A DNA stretch of 64,000 nucleotides from the NCBI GenBank assembly GCA_036346225.1, contig JARFIW010001177.1, positions 1,892,501 to 1,956,500 of the forward strand, written 5' to 3'. Numbering within the stretch: position 1 is the first letter of the stretch; each line of letters begins with the position of its first letter. Position numbers and translations under genes: made by a program. Below are positions 1 to 11,788 of the stretch, in pieces. A model generated the notes under the pieces. The model saw only the letters and a list, made by a program, of their open reading frames with translations. It did no database searches and had not been told where the DNA came from. This DNA is from Platerodrilus igneus (Eukaryota > Arthropoda > Insecta > Coleoptera > Lycidae).

Positions 1-381
1 TTATGATGAAATTTTAGGTATGTCTTTGAGCTCAATTAGACGAACCTGGTTAATTAACGTAAAGGGGTGGTAGATGCTCCTTTGTACTCTGCATATATTG
101 TTATAGTAATTAGTAGGCATCCTACAAGGACTTTAATTCTGGATGCACATTAAAATGATAATAAATTTAATTTTGAAATTTTCCGATATTAAAATTTATG
201 CTGAATATTAATTTTGAAATTTTAATGTATTGTGAATATTGATGTAAATAGAGTTGACGTTGATGTTTGTGGTAGGAATGTGTTGTTTTTTTATGTATGA
301 GGATGAAAGCTATCTAGAGGAGCAGCCGAGGCGATTAACAGAAGAAAATCAACAGACCAGGTAATTCAAGAGGTTTCACAG

Positions 382-383
<2 letters not shown>
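1..383. other. Intergenic, nothing recognised
   Basis: AT-rich sequence with no supported ORF or repeat. It lies outside the long inverted repeat that begins just after the following TA microsatellite. Confidence 0.5.
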
Positions 384-430
<47 letters not shown>

Positions 431-432
431 TA
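384..432. repeat. (TA)n microsatellite
   Basis: About 48 bp of almost uninterrupted TA dinucleotides, directly abutting the outer end of the left palindrome arm. The matching end of the right arm (22531-22540) also runs into a short TA stretch, as expected for mariner ends, which insert at TA. Confidence 0.95.
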
Positions 433-880
433 CAGTGTGACCTATTTGTTTTTAAGACACCCTGTCAAATCTTTATTTATCTTGCGATTTTAACCATTTC
501 TTTTTTAAATTGTAGAGCTTGATGAACTGTATTTTCTGAGCCAAAAGTGCCATACTTCTACAAATTCCAAAGCCTACTACGTAAGTTTTTAAAAGTAAAA
601 TTGAAAGACTTCATATTAGCGATTTTTTGTATTGAAATCTGTGCACGTTATACAATAGAGCACCCCTCAAAACGGGCCTGTACCAAATTTTATCAAAATT
701 TTATGAGTAATAACGATTTTATAGCTTAATCAAATATGCACAATCCTATACCATTTTCATTACTTTATCGTGAAAATCAAGTTATTCTTGCATAAACATC
801 AAAACAATTATATGTCAGAAGTGGTATATTAATGTGGCAGAAAGTTATTGCAGTTTCTCTAGAGTTATAATAATAGTAGA
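433..880 (-). pseudogene. Mariner remnant, left-arm copy (transposase interior deleted)
   Basis: This is the inverted counterpart of the 3' part of the mariner at 21031-22531. The terminal motif CAGTGTGACCTATTT at 433 mirrors the end at 22531, and a CACCCTG motif follows at about 468. Similarity to the right copy runs to about 780. Beyond that the transposase-coding middle (right arm about 21040-22190) is absent and replaced by about 100 bp of unmatched sequence. The short ORF at 547-729 is non-coding terminal sequence of this element. Confidence 0.75.
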
Positions 881-884
881 TGGA

Positions 885-1380
885 TGACAGGCGAATCACC
901 ACCACATTTCCACCAGCATCCACATTTCCACAAACATCTGGACCAAATAGTTTTCTTCGACTAACCATTTTTCATCTTTCGAGATAAATATATCTTAAAT
1001 TTTCATTTTTCGAGATAAATGAGCATCCTCATTTCCTCCCACATCTGGACCAAAAAGTTTTCTTCGACTAGCCATTTTTTTATCTTTCATCTGAACCAAA
1101 TAGTTTTCTTCGTCTAACTAATGCATCTTTCGAGATAAACCTATATTGTTTGGTATCAATTAATATTAGATTTTTCTCAGCTACCCAAATCTCTTTAAAT
1201 TTTTTAGATTGCATCATTCCCCAGGGAGCTACCCCAATTTTAAGATTTCTTACCTGTAGCGACTTTTGAGCGTTCATATAAATTTTTTTAGTCATGCGAT
1301 ACATTAAATTAGCTTAGAATTTTACGCAGAATCCGAATCTGTAAACAGATTTAATATCCGACTACGCCCAGAAAAGTTAC
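885..1380. repeat. Short tandem-like sub-repeats, outer left arm
   Basis: The segment holds repeated modules in inverse orientation: one centred on TTTGGTCCAGATG (at about 940, 1050 and a diverged copy near 1090), one on TTTATCTCGAAAG, and one on TTTGGTATCAATTAATATTA followed by CAGCTACCC (about 1150-1190). The right-arm counterpart is 20560-21030. The ORF at 1080-1304 and its partner at 20607-20831 translate these modules and are probably not genes, although the amino-acid similarity between the two is high. Confidence 0.75.
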
Positions 1381-1382
1381 AC

Positions 1383-1390
1383 ACATACCC
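1383..1390. repeat. Target-site duplication, LINE 5' side
   Basis: ACATACCC here is repeated at 7855-7862, immediately after the A-rich tail of the LINE. The uninterrupted right arm has a single corresponding site near 20522-20535, which confirms the insertion boundaries. Confidence 0.85.
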
Positions 1391-2248
1391 GTAACGTAAC
1401 GTTCAAGCAGAGCAGACGTGAAATGTAGTGGCTGTTAAAATTATGTAATTTATTAGTTATAGTTGTAATTTTTGGCATATTCAAAATTAAGTTATATCAT
1501 TTTCACGAACTTCTAAGTAAACAAAATTAAAAACAAACTTAAAACTTCAAAATTTTGTGATATGTTTGTGATTTTCGTGAGGTTTGGAACCGTTCAAATT
1601 ACGCAATAAAAGTAAATCAAGTGAACATCAAGAAACAAAGACTTGTAAGTAAATTCTTAGTTTCTTGTTAAAAAATAGCAAATGTGGTTAAAAATAGAAG
1701 AAAATTACTGAACTCAAGCTGGAAATTAGGTCAGTTAAACTGTGCAAGAAAAATTACTTAACTTTATTTAATTAATCAAATGGTATTTGTACGCTATTAC
1801 GTATAAGGAACACTTTGCACGGAATTGTAACAGTAACCTTCAAACCATTTAACTTCCTTATTAATAACCGCAAACACTGTGAAATAATAACAAAATTTTA
1901 TTTATTGAAACAAAAGTGAATACGCTGCATTTATAATGCAGTAACAAGGTCAAGCGTACGCAATATAAAACACACACAGGAACTAGAATAATAAGTAGAA
2001 CGATTTACAAAATCTAAACAAAACTTATTGCTTAGAAATTAAATAGTGCATAATTCAAAAACTACTAAATTCCAGTAGGACACTCTCCTAGGCGTGGAAG
2101 TAGTGATAGCGACCTAACCACAGAGTTAACACCGGATCTGGAAACAAAAACCGCAAAAACCACCGAGAATGCTGCCGTCATTATCACAGCTAAAATAGGA
2201 AACAACTGCGAAACACCAAATCCAACAGAAGCAACAACAAATAGAATA
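1391..2248 (+). other. LINE 5' untranslated region
   Basis: No ORF of note. It begins at the target-site duplication and runs to the ORF1 start. The internal promoter usual for LINEs would lie here, but I see no diagnostic motif that I would defend. Confidence 0.6.
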
Positions 2249-3361
2249 ATGGAACCAGAGCAAGGAACCAACGACATCACAACAGAACACCCACTTTACA
2301 GGATGTACCTGGAGCTGGACCTTTTCATAACTAATGAAATGGACACCGCCAACCGTCTAAAAGTAGGAATGAAGAAGGACTTGAAGGAACGTATTGCAAA
2401 ATGGGCACTTTGTCAAGCAGAACTGATTGGGGAAAATAAACTATTACGAGAGCAAAACACGCAATTACAAAACCAAAACCAACATCTCCTAAAATCACAG
2501 CACACACATAAAAACACACAACACATCGAAACTATCACACCCAAGACAACATACGCGAACATTGCGGCACTAACAAGGCTTCAACCACCGAAACAAGACG
2601 CAATCACACGGGCAATGACAAACCAAACTGGTACAGTTTTCATCACTTCCGTACGTGGGGAATCCATTAAACAAATACAGGACACCTTCATGAAAACCAT
2701 CAACCCCAAAACAGATGGCATTAAGATCAAAAACATTCGAAACACCAATAACACTCTAATAATAGACACGGATAATGAAAGCGAAGCAAGGAAACTACTT
2801 CAACATGGTAAACTTACAGAGGTATTAAAGGTAGAAAAACCCCGGAAAAGAAACCCATTGGTTATATTGTATGATGTCCCAACGTATCTAAAGGAATCAG
2901 AAGTCAAAACATTAATATACAAGCAGAACCTAGAAGGAAGTTAACTTGGAATGAATTCGACAAAAATTCGTCCTCAGATTCAAAACTGGACCAAAAGACA
3001 AACCCACGGTACATCATGTGGCAACCGTCAGCAGTAAACTACGTAATATTCTCATAAATCTAAACAAATTATACATAGAATACAGATGCATAACAGTAAA
3101 AGATCATCTCGTCGTCCCACGATGCATGAGATGTCAGGATCTAGGCATATCTCAAAATACTGCCCACTTCAGACGGACACCTGTAGCCACTGTGGGGAAC
3201 AAGATGCCAAACACAAAAAGCTAAACTGTCCAAAAAGGGAAATGAAACCAGCTTGTATTCCATGCCAAAAAAGACACCGAAAATGTACCGATAACTCAAA
3301 GGACTGTCCGACGTATAAAATGCTACTAGACAGACTTATACACAAAACCGATTATGGACAA
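2249..3361 (+). pseudogene. LINE ORF1 (gag-like RNA-binding protein), frameshifted
   Basis: The first open frame gives 231 residues (2249-2944): acidic and glutamine-rich at the N-terminus with a probable coiled coil (residues about 45-85, QNQNQHLLKSQ), then a basic half. The frame is lost near 2944. Downstream, overlapping frames at 3018-3224 and 3086-3364 carry a cysteine/histidine region with CMRCQDLG, CSHCGEQDAKHKKLNC and CIPCQKRHRKC, the CCHC knuckles that end ORF1 in R1/Jockey-type elements. The knuckles are split between two frames near 3125-3150, so at least two frameshifts separate the start from the end. The role would be RNA chaperone and RNP formation. Confidence 0.75.
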
Positions 3362-3389
3362 TAACACACACACAACCAACAATTATCGA

Positions 3390-4330
3390 GGAATCCAAAC
3401 TAAGACATACCTACTGGAAACACGGACAGCTGAGATCGACGCTCAATCCCAAACAACAATACCGACTGCAAACACGAGAAACGGAACAACAAAAACTAAG
3501 ACGCATAGGGAAACCACAATTAAAATTGGACAGCTAAACGCCATTCGTAGCGCCACGGTAACACAGGAAATCAGGCACCTGGCCGAAACACAACGACTAG
3601 ATATAATCTGTATACAAGAACCATACTGCAAAAACGGAAAATTACCTGGAATGCCAACGACAGTCAGGCAGATATGTAAAGGCAGCCACTATAATATTCA
3701 ACCCTAACATACAAGCAACCACAATACAAAGATACACGAACGAACACAACGTCTGTCTAGAAATATCGGGACAAAACATACACAACTGGATACTGACCAA
3801 CACATACTTCCAATTTCGGTTGGACCCCGATCCATACATCACCAACATTAAAAACATTGCACGTACATACTCAAACCAACCCGCACTTTTTATGGCAGAT
3901 GTAAACGAAAAATCCCCAATGTGGCACTGTAGCAACACTGATGCGCGTGGGAGAGAGTAGAGGACATGATCAACGAGCTACAGCTTGAAGTGATGAACTG
4001 TCCTTCAATCCACCCACCCACAGAAACCATCGCGCAGGAGCAGAGAGTAACATTGACGTCACAATAGCAAACGGACTAGCGTACTCCCACATACAAAACT
4101 GGAAGGTACATGACAACTTAACAATAAGCGATCACAACCTCATAACTTTTGACATAAACAAGGATAACATACCATTACATGCGGAAACGGGCAAAAAAAG
4201 ACTAAAATACAATATACAAAATGCCAACTGGCAAAGACTACTGGACAACTTCAATCCGCCCCCTGATATCCAACGCAACGACAACGTACACGCTTACGCC
4301 CAAGCCCTAACAAGAACAATTAAAGACACT
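3390..4330 (+). pseudogene. LINE ORF2 endonuclease domain, broken
   Basis: The apurinic/apyrimidinic-type endonuclease that nicks target DNA. In one frame (3520-3700) I see IGQLNAIRS and IICIQEPY, corresponding to the catalytic Asn and Glu motifs. In a second frame (about 3690-3960) are NTYF and FMADVNEKSPMWH, the Asp/Asn motif. In a third stretch (about 4050-4160) is TISDHNLITF, the terminal Ser-Asp-His motif. The motifs are in the correct order and spacing but in different frames with stops between them, so the domain is dead. Confidence 0.8.
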
Positions 4331-6526
4331 ATGAAACAAACATTAAAAACAGTAAGACAAACTGCGCCACAAAAACCGCTAAAATGGACCACAGAGGTCC
4401 AGATACTGAAAAGCAAAGCTCGCAAGGCAAGGAGACGCTATCAAGCCGCCCTAACACCGGCAGAAAAGGCCTTCCAGCTGACCAACTACAGACAACGTAA
4501 GGCGACATACGAACAGGAACTATACAACATGAAACGAAAATCCTGGGACACTTTCGTCGAAAGACATTTGCAGACGGATGCTTGGGGGGTACCGTACAAG
4601 ATAGTATCAGGAAAAATTGCACCACCGACAACGTACTCGACTTTAACCAAGCCCGACGGAACATAAACCAAAGACTGGATTGAAACCGCGACATTACTAC
4701 ATACACTCCTCCCTGATGACAACTGGGAAGAGGACACACAAGAACAAATACGCAAACGACAAAGAGTCACCGAACAAAACGCGAATGAGAATACACCATG
4801 GAATAGAACACAGGACGACGTAACACCTTTCACTGAAGACGAGATTAGACACGCTATTCGTTCAAGTAAAACAAAAAGCTCCTGGGCCAGACGGGATCCA
4901 GGCAGAAATCACAAAGGCACTAGACACCAAACTCACACCGAAACTTACTAAACTGTACAACGAATGTCTAAGACAAACAAAGTTTCCAAACTGCTGGAAG
5001 CAAGCAGACGTAATCATACTCTCTAAAAACCGAGAAAAGACCCGAAAAATCCGGGTTCGTATCGCCCCATCTGCCTTCTAGACTCGCTCGGGAAAACTTT
5101 CGAGCGACTACTGTGAACGAGAATGCAAGAACATCGGAAGACGAAAGGCATGCACCCGGCGCAGTACGGATTTAGACAAGGACGATCAACCGAAGACGCC
5201 GTAAACAAAGCCATAAACTCTGCAACAACTTCAAATAAAAATACGTGGCCCTAATCATGATAGACATAGAAGGAGCCTTCAACAACTTATGGTGGCCAAC
5301 ACTGTTCCATAGGCTAATCGAAATACAATGTCCAAAACAACTACATCATACCTTCAGAAGCTATTGCCAGGATAGATTTGTAACATTATCTGGTACTAAA
5401 AACATCACAAAATCAATCACCAAAGGATGCCCACAGGGGTCAGTCTGCGGTCCCATATTTTGGGACATTGCGACTGAGGAGCTTTTGGAGCAGCTGGAAA
5501 CCGCAAATGAGGTGAGATCCGTAGTAGCTTATGCGGACGACATCTTGTTGGTGGTGGAAGGAGGTTCCAGAAATGAACTACAGCACAATGCAAACACCGC
5601 ATTAAACAAAGCCCTAGAATGGTGCAACGCAAATAAGATGACGATAGCACATGACAAAACAACTTATATGATAGTTAAAGGTTCTCTAGAAAGAGACCCT
5701 ATCATTAAACTGAACAGAGTCAGAATACGAAGAACACGGGAGGCCAAATACCTAGGGCTAACCCTTGATGAAAAACTGAATTACGAAAAACACATTGCCA
5801 CAGTGACTGCAGGTGCCAGTAAAGCTATGCAATGCATAGCAACTCTTGCACAACGTACGTACAATATCCCCCTAAACTGTGTAAGATTATACTTATCTAG
5901 CGTACTTGCAGCAATAATAAGTCATGCAGCGAGCGCCTGGGCAATCAGATTACATCTAGTAAAACCCAAACAAAAAGGCAACAGTGCCCAAAGGGGGGCA
6001 CTAATAAGACTTACTGGAGCATACCGGACCGTATCACACGACGCCCTCTATGTGATATTAGGAGTCCTTCCTCTTGATCTGTATATCAGGAAGAGAGCGG
6101 CGACATACTGGTTAAAAACAACCAACCAGAAAAGTCCGGGAAATCCTAAAGTAACATCAGAAATTCGGATAAAAAGGAAATTCAGGACACAATACTAACC
6201 GAGTGGCAAGATAGATGGAACCAGAGCACAAATGGGAGGAGGGTATACGCACTGGTTCCAAACATCCGAGACAGGCTAAACTGTCACCACTTGGTCCCCT
6301 CACAAGGGCTCATTCATTTTCTCACGGGGCATGGTCCTTATCCAACCTACAGGAACCGCTTCGACTTCCAAGACAACAACAACTGCACATGTGGTGAGGT
6401 GGGGACACCGGAACATCTGGTGTTCCACTGCGCCGAACTGCAACAGGACCTAGGAATGGACAGGACAATCTTACGGGACATACCCTCTCGGACATGCTTT
6501 GGAACGAAAACATATTTCCTTACCTA
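4331..6526 (+). pseudogene. LINE ORF2 reverse transcriptase and C-terminal zinc motif, broken
   Basis: The linker (4331-4666) is lysine/arginine-rich. RT fingers follow at about 4850-5240 in shifting frames (APGPDG-like segment near 4880, YRPICLLDS near 5055, AQYGFRQGRSTEDAVN near 5160). The longest open piece, 5245-6198 (317 residues), contains MIDIEGAFNNLWW, the KGCPQGSVCGPIFW motif (residues about 61-74) and the catalytic AYADDILLV (about 92-100), then a thumb-like region. After a frame change near 6198, 6291-6527 encodes CTCGEVGTPEHLVFHC, the C-terminal zinc motif typical of R1/R2/Jockey elements. The catalytic aspartates are intact but the whole ORF2 has several frameshifts and stops. 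Confidence 0.88.
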
Positions 6527-6527
6527 A

Positions 6528-7854
6528 ACAGAATCACTCACCAAACTACTACTATACTACACCAAAGGTACACAAACGGACTCTGACAGGACACACACAA
6601 ACACCATACAAACCCCACACATCACAAATACCACAAACACAGATCACACGAAACACAGAAGTTTGACGTAACGCATCGAACTTGCATTACGTAAGCACAA
6701 TCCACCCAACACACATGGGAACCGACAACAAACAAGCGGCATTCTCCCAAGGACATACCAGGAAGCACGTGTCTCCTGAAGATCTACCAGAAGGCTCGTG
6801 AATCCTGACGACCGGGAGTGATACCAGTGAAAACAAAGTGAAAATAGTGAAAACGGCAAAAGTGCGGCAAACGTACCTCAAACACAAGTTTCCCCCAGAA
6901 CACTTATTAGCATTAGAATACTAACACTAGTAGGATAAGGTCTCAATACTAACCATCTAAAATAAAAATACAACTAACTAAAATAAACAAGAGAAAATAC
7001 TAACCATATTTGTAATTGCTTTAAAGAAATCTAACCCTAGCTTCAGTAACGTAATGTTTATATATCCAATGTTGTAGCGCAACTAAAATTACTACAGAGG
7101 AAATATTCTGACAACATAATTACAACACATTAGCACGACAAAATACACACAAACACGCACAAGCACACACACACACACACAACAGAGACTGTACGTGGCC
7201 TCCTGGTTTCCGGCTGCCGATAGCCAGGACACGTACAGGAACGCGTTTCTCGGTTTCTGATTTGGACACGGCTTGGAAACCGGAGGGAAACAGTCCCAAG
7301 GACCTCACCACAGACATAAGCACACGCACACACAAACATGAAAACAATAAAACACACACCATTATAGCACACTGGCGCGACAAAACACACCAAAACACAC
7401 AGAAACACGCACGTACACGTACCTGCACGCAGACGCATACGACACAGATATATACGCACGGCGCACCCACACCCGGGTGTACGTGGTTGCCCTGGTTTCC
7501 GGCTGCCGACGGCCACGACACGTATAGGAATGCGAACTTCTCGGTTTGTGATTTCCGGCTGCCGATGGTCGGAAGCTAGGTGAAGGACAACGGCAGTATC
7601 CCTAAGTGAACATAAACCAAAGACAGAAACACACACAACTACACACACACACTAGCACAACACGCGCCCTACAGGACACAAACACACACACACGAGTATT
7701 TCCAAACGCACAATAAATAAACAAACAATACAACATATAGAATTTAAAGGTATCAAAATGCTGTATAAGTAATTTCTTAGAGTAACAGGTTTGCTGTAAT
7801 TTTTAGGTAGGACTAATTGTAATGTTAGAATAAATAAAAAAAAAAATAATAAAT
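6528..7854 (+). other. LINE 3' UTR with CA-rich repeats and A-rich tail
   Basis: About 1.3 kb with no gene. A module of roughly 300 bp is present twice (about 7130-7290 and 7370-7580), each with a CA-rich tract followed by a GC-richer stretch containing CTGGTTTCCGGCTGCCGA; a third partial TTTCCGGCTGCCGA lies at about 7552. The ORFs at 7120-7648 in both directions are low-complexity readings of these tracts. The element ends with AATAAA near 7831 and an A-rich tail at 7837-7854. Confidence 0.8.
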
Positions 7855-7862
7855 ACATACCC
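7855..7862. repeat. Target-site duplication, LINE 3' side
   Basis: ACATACCC, identical to 1383-1390. The palindrome arm resumes directly after it (compare 20500-20525 in inverse). Confidence 0.85.
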
Positions 7863-8661
7863 TCTGCGAGATAAATCTTTCTCTACACTTCCACCCACGA
7901 GATAAATGTACATTGTTTAGTATCAATTAATATTAGAATTTTTTCAGCCATCCAAATTTCTAGGAATTTTTTAAATAACTCCATTCCCCAGGAGCTACCC
8001 GAATTTTAAGATATTTTTTATCAATGTCGATTTCTAATCAGCTATCCTTTTTAATATCTACAATCCTTTAACCAAACACGTAGCAATATTAACATAAATA
8101 AATTAAGCACGCAAAAATTTAATAATTTATTTTATCCGATTTACAGTTTAATAAACTAATTACAATTTTTACAAAGTATAACATTTATCTTCTTCGTTTA
8201 ACCAAATCCAAGCAGGTTAAAGTAACCTGTAACAAAAAATAGAAATTAATGTGTTGTTTAAAAAAGACCTATAACAAAAAGAGATTAATGTAAAAAAGAG
8301 GAGACGTGTTTTCGGTCAATAAGACATATTGTTGTTAATCTAACAATATGAGAATAATGTAAAAACATTCCAATGTAATGAGTTTCTAATATATAAATGG
8401 GAAGGTCGACTTTGGTGTAATCATCGCTCCGAATTACATGTGAAAGCTGTATATAATTTCTTTTTAAAACTGTATATCTTCTCCAAACGAATACGGTTAT
8501 TACAGTAGGAAAGTACGCTAAATGCGAGTCAAATAATAGCAATTTAATATTGCTTACTAACCTACCTTAATTAGGTTGCTGTACTATTAGGAATGATGTA
8601 CTTTATGTTGTCCTCATCCGACAAACTGATTTTATTAATTAATTGGGTATAAAGTTGGTGT
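7863..8661. other. Left arm, non-coding
   Basis: No gene. It contains another copy of the GTATCAATTAATATTAGA sub-repeat (about 7921-7940) with its CAGC(T/C)A neighbour, and at about 8575-8650 a decayed copy, in inverse, of the ORF fragment found at 16912-17084. The counterpart is 19735-20530. Confidence 0.6.
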
Positions 8662-9422
8662 TTACATGGTTTCGTTTAAGACCTCGTACATATTTTCCGG
8701 ATTACTAGAAGACGTTATAACCATACTTTTTGTGTTAAAGGATTTCACATCGGTAGTCTCTTCTTCCATTTTGGTGTAAACGCCGTAGAGTTCGCAATAG
8801 ACTTTTATTGCTGTATGTTGTATTCTTTTTTTATTAAGTAATCGAATAAATCGTTCCTTCTGCTTCCAAAGCAACTCGGACACTCCATCGCCGACACTAG
8901 CATTCTTTATGCGATAGCCAACCATACGGTTGTTAAACGCTGTGCTAACCATTTCTACACCATCGTCGTTAGTAGCGGTAACTGATGCATTTTTATGTTT
9001 GTTGCTCCGTAGATGACCAGGGTATGCAGACTTTAACACCTCCATGTCGCACACTTTACACATAATTCGTGGCTGTTTCGTACAAGACCCTTTAACAGCT
9101 GGCGGAGCTGAACGTTTACTGCTTAATAATATACCGTGCTGTTTTTCCTTGTGTCGCTGTAAGCTATTCTTGTAAAAGCGATACTACAAGACCCACAGTT
9201 AAAGTATTTTGCTGCGGACGGATGTATAAGCTTAACCGTCGACGATGTTACACCACGACATTTGTTCTGGTGCCGTTTGAGAGCATCCCTCCTGGTAAAG
9301 TAGACGTGACAGGGCTCGCATTTAAACCGTTTGAGAGCATCCCTCCTGGTAAAGTAGACGTGACAGGGCTCGCATTTAAAAACGTTTGCAGGTACCATTT
9401 TAGTACAAAACAAAATCCGCAC
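8662..9422 (-). pseudogene. C2H2 zinc-finger ORF, left-arm copy
   Basis: Two open pieces (9123-9422 and 8662-9063) form one broken protein. The first encodes C2H2-type fingers built on FKCEPCHVYFTRRDALKR (twice, the first lacking its histidines) and HQNKC, then a third finger that loses frame near 9180. The second continues with CKVCDMEVLKSAYPGHL and H-x3-H, then a conserved-looking block with YRIKNASVGDGVSELLW and DVKSFNTKSMV. It differs from the right-arm copy at about five residues. See 18959-19719 for the functional interpretation. Confidence 0.7.
9273..9380 (-). repeat. 54 bp tandem duplication inside zinc finger
   Basis: Two adjacent 54 bp units (9273-9326, 9327-9380) that look identical by eye, each encoding one 18-residue finger fragment. 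The same duplication is at 19001-19108 in the other arm, so it predates arm formation or was homogenised between arms. Confidence 0.9.
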
Positions 9423-11519
9423 TATAAGACTTTGGTTAAACTTGTTATCGAACTAACTTATAACTAAAAAGCTTACTCTAGCGTACCTGATTTATGTTCC
9501 TTATATAATGCATACCGTAGGTTTCCGAAGGCGACCGAACAATGTTGAGGATTCAGTGGGGAACTAAATGACGTCATAATCCTTGCTGCTCGTCCAATAC
9601 ATTTAGCGCCAAGGCATGCACCTGGTTCGCATCGTCGATGGTGCGAATGCCGTTAGTAGAAACATCGGAAACGTCTTCCATGTTATACGGATCGCGTGCA
9701 TACTAAAAATCCAAAAGGGTGATAGCACACGCACACAAGTTGTGTGCAAGTCGTGCTGTAGAAGATGCAGTGCTACTATAACCAAAAACTTAATAAAAAC
9801 ACTTTAAACCATTACTAAGGAAATACCAACTTGTTGTCTACGGGATACTTGCTAATAAAGCAATTTAATTTTAAATAACTTCTACGTCATACTTTAGGAA
9901 ATGGTAGTCTTAAATATTTTCTAATTGAATCACCAAGCGAAATCATTTGCTTAGCGGTGTTAAAATTAACCATTAATTTCCCATTTTTACGACCGTGGTT
10001 AATTATAGATTAACATTTAATTTGTTCACGTTCGAGCTTCCCGTAAACTAAAACATTTTATAGTAACAATGCGCTGTATAATACATGCATACTCCTTCGC
10101 CGCGCTACTGCTATTCTTGTAGTTGCTTGAAAAAGTCAGTTGCCTTTTATACTGTTAGGATCGCTGCAAAGCACCATTCTATACATTCTTTAAAGGTATG
10201 ACACATCGCGCACTTTTTTTGTCTGATAATTATATTTTGCTTATGTAGGCTTTTACACTTTCGCATATTTAAACATCTAATACGATCGATTAACCACTTT
10301 CGATTATTCTAACGGGACCCGCCATACATTTCGCCGCACCGTTCCTTTTGAATACAACGATCCTATGGGCTTCCACACGTTAACACCTAACGTATCTTTC
10401 CTACTAGTTTTCAAACAAAACTACCGGCATCGCCATGTTCGTATGTGGATGTACGCAGATGTTTGTAGATGTGTACGAGAATATGTCATATACATTAATC
10501 AGTCTAAGCTATTTTATTCATCCCGCGAAAACTGCTATTTTTTTAAACCACAATTAATAATCGCCTTTATAGGTTTAACATTTCTACCATTACCCAATGA
10601 CTAGTGCTACGTATATGGAAACTTTAATTTCTTATTGGAGAGAATCCTTATTCTCCCACGCACTGTTGCGTAGCTGCATGCTCACCCCTTTTGGGAATAT
10701 ATGCTCGTTATAGGTTGTAGCACCCGCGGTTTTACTTAACTACACTTCGTGATACCCCTTTAATCTTTTTAATTGCGTCTTTCTCGCCTGCAGTACAGTA
10801 GGACTTAGCCCTACTACCAACAAATTCTAATACTGGACCCACATTAAAGTTGTCTTTGAATTTCTCTACAATTTTTTGTTAACATGCGGTATATTGTGTT
10901 TATTATTGGCGGGTTAGTCACTCTTTTAAGATAACTATATTTTGTTTGGTATCAACTAATATTAAATTTTTCTAGGGACCCCAAATCTGTAAATAGATTT
11001 TAAATAGGACCACCCCATACAAAGTTATGCCTTTTAAAGACTAATTTTTACCCATCTTTATTTAACTCCATCTTTAAAACCCTTTTTTTCGCTACCCAAG
11101 ACATATGCTTTGACCAACCGTTTCCCTAGAAATCTAAAACCGCCGTGTCCCGCGAATACCACGTGGAGATAACATGTATACTTTGTCAACCAGGATAGAA
11201 GCCGGAAGGATTTGGAAGGTAGGAGAAGAACTTAAAAATTATGGAATCTTAAAACTAATATATAAAATAGATTTACAAAATCCATACAAATATAAACAAC
11301 TATCTTATATCTTTACGCCCCCATGCGTAGATTGTTGTACTATTAGGAATGATGTACTTTTTGTCATCTTCCCTCGATAAACTAATTTTATTAATAAGCT
11401 GCGTATGCAAATCGTATTCTTTTACTCCGGATACATACGCAGGCAAGTACTCGATACCATCCCAATTAAAGAATTGGATGCTTGGTGACTGTTAACATTC
11501 GCTTCCCTCGTGTACGCCC
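9423..11519. other. Left arm, non-coding with duplicated gene fragments
   Basis: No intact gene. At about 10655-10745 there is a diverged copy of a short segment of the Rep-like gene (the part around 12125-12215), and at about 11325-11480 a copy of the ORF fragment seen at 16912-17084. A GTATCAACTAATATTAAA sub-repeat lies near 10950. The ORF at 10365-10604 and its mirror at 17707-17973 have no recognisable domain. Confidence 0.55.
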
Positions 11520-11628
11520 AGACACATCCCAGCCCATAAGCACCCCTGCGCATGCACACTCCTGCCCATGCGCACTCCTGCGCGTACGCATCCCTGCCCA
11601 TGTACGCTGCCTATGCGCACCCCTCGTT
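11520..11628. repeat. GC-rich minisatellite, left arm
   Basis: About nine degenerate units of roughly 12 bp built on TGCGCATGGGCA/TGCGCAGGAG (read on the minus strand), in a region otherwise strongly AT-rich. The counterpart in the right arm is 16759-16866. Confidence 0.85.
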
Positions 11629-11788
11629 TGGCGACTGCTATTTCGGGGTAACGTCACAGCCTTTTATAAATAAAGAACAATGTTATATACTATTATAAAA
11701 TGTTTATTCTGACATTATACACAACAAATTTAAAAATATTTAATACCAAGCATGGAGTCATTTAAACTTAATTTTAATACAAAGTTAT

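Larger units (their letters stand above)
1391..7854 (+). mobile_element. R1-clade-like non-LTR retrotransposon (LINE), complete length, ORFs decayed
   Basis: A 6.46 kb element inserted in the left palindrome arm. In order it has a 5' UTR, ORF1 with a nucleocapsid-like cysteine region, ORF2 with an apurinic-type endonuclease, a reverse transcriptase with AYADD, and a C-terminal CCHC motif, then a long CA-rich 3' UTR ending in AATAAA and an A-rich tail. Eight-bp direct repeats flank it. RT style (KGCPQGSVCGP, AYADDILLV, C-terminal zinc motif) matches the R1/Jockey group; R1 clade is my best assignment. It does not sit in 28S rDNA, so it is not canonical R1. Several frameshifts and stops make it non-autonomous. 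Confidence 0.9.

Noticed and set aside
1080..1304. 74-residue ORF matched at 20607-20831
   Set aside because: Conserved only because it lies in the mirrored arm, and built of short DNA sub-repeats that also occur out of frame elsewhere; a gene is not excluded but not supported.
4329..4833. Minus-strand ORFs of 115-136 residues opposite the LINE ORF2
   Set aside because: Antisense shadows of the RT linker; no domain.
7120..7648. Overlapping ORFs of 105-172 residues on both strands
   Set aside because: They are low-complexity translations of CA-rich repeats in the LINE 3' UTR.
11482..11673. ORFs across the GC-rich minisatellite (also 16688-17084 first part)
   Set aside because: The reading is open in several frames because the repeat lacks stop codons; no domain.
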